From Mesonia sp. K7 (GTDB lineage: Bacteria; Bacteroidota; Bacteroidia; Flavobacteriales; Flavobacteriaceae), in NCBI RefSeq assembly GCF_003233725.1, contig NZ_QKQV01000015.1, positions 1 through 53,637 on the forward strand: a DNA stretch of 53,637 nucleotides, given 5' to 3'. Each line of letters begins with the position of its first letter. Within the stretch, counting starts at the first letter, position 1. The notes below the pieces were generated by a model that did not search any database, had not been told where the DNA came from, and saw nothing but the letters and a program-made list of their open reading frames with translations. Made by a program: the position numbers and the translations under genes. Below, piece by piece: positions 51,568 to 53,637 of the stretch.

Positions 51568-53226
51568 TTATGAATGTGTAGAAGATTGTTTTTTAGCCAA
51601 ACGTTCTTGTTTTAACGCTATTTTCTTTTTGATTTCTTCTGGCCAATGGGTATTATCTTCAGCTTCTAAAATGGTAAGCTTTTGATTTTCTTTTTCTTCT
51701 AATAATTCTTCTGGTCTTACCCCTAAAACTTTTGCTGCGGTATTTACCCCCGAATGAGCTGCACCTACAACACCGTGAGCAACAATGCTTGCTCCTGTAA
51801 GGTAAAGGTTCTTGATTTCGGTTTTAGGCCTAAAAGAAAACGGACCAATTTGTTTTAAAATCTTTTCGGTTCCGTAAATATTACCTTCTGTTGTATTGAT
51901 ATAATATTTGTTTGTCAATGGAGTTCCCAATTCTTGGTGCACGATATGATTTTTAATTCCAGGAAATTCTTTTTCTAGTGACACCATAAAAATACTTATC
52001 AGCTTTTCTTTGAAAGCAAAGTAAGCCTCACCCCTATCTTTATCTAGACCTTCGAAAGCTTTAAAATGCTCATAACTGACCAAAGTTACGACTTCAAAAT
52101 TATGATGTTTCCCATCGAAACTTGTTGGATCTTTTAGTGTCGTACAGCTAATAAATATTCCTGGGAATTCCTCTAGTTCGGTAAGCGGTTTCTCCAAGTC
52201 ATTAGTCAGTGCTTTGGTAATATCCGCTTTAGCGAAACGCCAAATATTACCACTGTGCATTCCATATTTTTTCAAGTCGCAATCTACCGTCAAAAAAAGA
52301 ATGAGCGAAGTCAAAGAGTAACTTGTTTTAGATAGTTTTTTACACAAGCGTTTACTGATGTGGTTTTTTCCAACCAACTTCAAAAATGTGGTGTTTGGAT
52401 CGGCATTACTAATAATGGTTTTAGCAAAAATTTTATCTCCATTTACTAATTTTACTCCAGCAGCGTTTTTATTCTCAACAAGAATCTTTTCAACTTTAGT
52501 TGAAGTTTTAATTTCACCTCCAAGTTGTTTTAATCTTTTCGTTTTGGCTTTTACCAGAGCTGCTCCGCCACCCATCGGATAAAAACCGCCGTATTCGTAA
52601 TGTCCCATCAACACACAATGAAAAGGGAAAGGGATTTTATTAGGAGGACTTGCGTGATCACCACATTGCACATAGAAAATCTGCTGCAAAATAGGGTCTT
52701 TAATAAACTTCTTTACCACTCTCTCTAAACTCGACAAGCCATATTTACCCATTTCTTTGGTTCGGAAAGGCACAGTCACAAAATCCCAAAAAGTTTTTAG
52801 TTTAGGAATGAGCAGTACTTGATGATTTACTTTTTTTATTAAATCAAATAGCTTTATAATTCCTTTTTCTTCATTAGGAAATAATTTTATTAGTTTGTGC
52901 CTGAATACCTGATAAGAATTTGGAATTCCGAACTTAAAACTTCCTATGTGACAACGCTCATAGGCTTCGGGATGCATTCTAAAAAAAGTTAGATCGTTAG
53001 CAATTCCCAAATCTTTGTATAATTGATTACTTGATTGCCCTTCGTCCAGAAGTCCAACATAATGTAAACCTGGACTATGTCTTTGACCATCAATATAAAA
53101 GCTATGACACCAACCACCAGGCACTTCATGTTGCTCAAGAACCAATACTTTTTTTCCTTTTTCTGCTAAGCAAATAGCACTCGCTAAACCTCCTGCTCCA
53201 GAACCAATAATTATAACATCGTACAC
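51568..53226 (-). CDS. FAD-dependent RetSat/CrtI-like oxidoreductase
   Basis: A 552-residue FAD/NAD(P) oxidoreductase. Rossmann start MYDVIIIGSGAGGLASAICLAEKGKKVLVLEQHEVPGG, then HSPGLHYVGLL, PFPFHCVLMGHYEYGGFYPMGGGAALVKA and the C-terminal FAD motif NLYLTGASIVAHGVVGAAHSGVNTA. It resembles all-trans-retinol 13,14-reductase (RetSat) and CrtI-type carotenoid desaturases, so a hydrophobic polyene or lipid substrate is likely; the exact reaction is not deducible. The start is GTG at 53226 as no in-frame ATG precedes the dinucleotide fold. Carotenoid genes are not nearby. Confidence 0.85.
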   Translation of the reverse strand: MYDVIIIGSGAGGLASAICLAEKGKKVLVLEQHEVPGGWCHSFYIDGQRHSPGLHYVGLLDEGQSSNQLYKDLGIANDLTFFRMHPEAYERCHIGSFKFGIPNSYQVFRHKLIKLFPNEEKGIIKLFDLIKKVNHQVLLIPKLKTFWDFVTVPFRTKEMGKYGLSSLERVVKKFIKDPILQQIFYVQCGDHASPPNKIPFPFHCVLMGHYEYGGFYPMGGGAALVKAKTKRLKQLGGEIKTSTKVEKILVENKNAAGVKLVNGDKIFAKTIISNADPNTTFLKLVGKNHISKRLCKKLSKTSYSLTSLILFLTVDCDLKKYGMHSGNIWRFAKADITKALTNDLEKPLTELEEFPGIFISCTTLKDPTSFDGKHHNFEVVTLVSYEHFKAFEGLDKDRGEAYFAFKEKLISIFMVSLEKEFPGIKNHIVHQELGTPLTNKYYINTTEGNIYGTEKILKQIGPFSFRPKTEIKNLYLTGASIVAHGVVGAAHSGVNTAAKVLGVRPEELLEEKENQKLTILEAEDNTHWPEEIKKKIALKQERLAKKQSSTHS

Positions 53227-53294
53227 GCTAATAATTTTGGGAAAAGATACGAGAATAAATTATTTTTTTTAATAGATTTTATTTAATAATAACC

Positions 53295-53324
53295 AAAAAA
53301 CCCCACTCAATCGAGTGGGGTTTT
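53295..53324. terminator. Terminator after the T9SS type B gene
   Basis: CCCCACTC-AATC-GAGTGGGG stem with A-run on the left and T-run on the right, 27 bases past the stop of the minus-strand gene ending at 53351. It probably ends that transcript, whose U-run is the minus-strand copy of the left A-run. Confidence 0.85.
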
Positions 53325-53350
53325 GTCTATCTAAATTATCAAATTATTGG

Positions 53351-53637
53351 TTATCGCTTCAGAGTGATGTTGTCCACCAGTTCCTTTCTCACCAATTGTC
53401 CGGTGTTTACATCCAGTTCCTGGTATTCCACCTTGAACCAGTAGTCGCCACTTGGCATCTGCGTGCCGTTGTAGCTTCCATCCCATCCTTCTCCCATAGG
53501 GCTGATCTGCTTCAGGAGCTTGCCGTACCTGTCGAAGATATAGATCTTCGCCGAGGGATCGCTCTCCGCCAGTCCGTAGATGTTCCAGGTGTCGTTGTAG
53601 CCATCGTTGTTCGGAGTGAAGAACGCCGGGTAGTCCA
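53351..53637 (-). CDS. C-terminus of a T9SS type B secreted protein (cut by window edge)
   Basis: The minus strand is open from the right edge to a TAA at 53351. The 94 residues read DYPAFFTPNNDGYNDTWNIYG ... SAKIYIFDRYGKLLKQISP ... GWDGSYNGTQMPSGDYWFKVEY ... NITLKR, a complete type B (gliding/CHU_C-like) sorting domain that exports large surface proteins by the type IX system. The N-terminal part lies outside the window. By hand count the segment is about 53% GC, far above its neighbours, with GC-ending codons. Confidence 0.9.
   Translation of the reverse strand, partial: DYPAFFTPNNDGYNDTWNIYGLAESDPSAKIYIFDRYGKLLKQISPMGEGWDGSYNGTQMPSGDYWFKVEYQELDVNTGQLVRKELVDNITLKR

Overview
The window is a piece of a low-GC genome from the phylum Bacteroidota, most likely family Flavobacteriaceae. 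The evidence is the coding style (AT-rich, weak ribosome sites), a type A sorting domain at 18555-21626 and a type B sorting domain at the right edge (both cargo signals of the type IX secretion system), promoters of the Bacteroidota form TTG-N19/20-TAnnTTTG, a bacillithiol gene (bshB1), and lineage-typical families (BadF-type kinase, GlmU-like protein, DUF2891, DUF4369 lipoprotein). Almost everything is chromosomal housekeeping. I see no phage, insertion sequence, integron, CRISPR array or defence island.

Layout. 1-166: a strong leftward promoter leaving the window. 167-2580: DoxX-like and DUF819 membrane proteins and a DUF4369 lipoprotein. 2631-9391: dnaK (-), sdaA (+), then mazG, a chalcone-isomerase-like secreted protein, a YihY protein and nadC (all -). 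9462-13149: rlmH, rdgB, a DbpA-type DEAD-box helicase and a secreted CarboxypepD_reg-like protein. 13204-14955: an unknown protein, a lipoprotein gene broken by a one-base frameshift, and a TrmH-family methyltransferase. 15015-18494: phosphoesterase, sirtuin, helical-repeat protein, purB. 18555-23672: a large T9SS cargo protein, a GlmU-like protein, an untracked 42-residue membrane protein and an NTF2-like protein. 23735-25676: panB, an S23/four-helix-bundle gene flanked by striking short repeat arrays, and an RluA-type pseudouridine synthase. 25756-32928: DUF2891 lipoprotein, YifB, and a glycolytic cluster pfkA-gap-kinase-pgi. 33089-36961: a three-gene envelope operon (LpoB-like, COG3014-like, small exported protein). 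36958-43579: dsbD-like, tilS, pabB, an FMN reductase and lpdA (all -). 43806-47207: a Cys/Met-type PLP enzyme, an NhaC antiporter and bshB1. 47268-47341: tRNA-His. 47493-53226: hsp20, DUF2254, cysH, sucC and a RetSat/CrtI-like oxidoreductase. 53351-end: the GC-rich C-terminus of a T9SS type B protein.

Functional links. Glycolysis genes are co-oriented and almost touching; the PLP enzyme, NhaC and bshB1 form a tight thiol/sulfur-flavoured operon; dnaK and hsp20 share an upstream motif that may be a common stress-control site. The best leads beyond routine annotation are the exact 8-base repeat array around the four-helix-bundle gene, the heat-shock-type motif, the LpoB/COG3014 envelope operon with an internal duplication, and the frameshifted lipoprotein.
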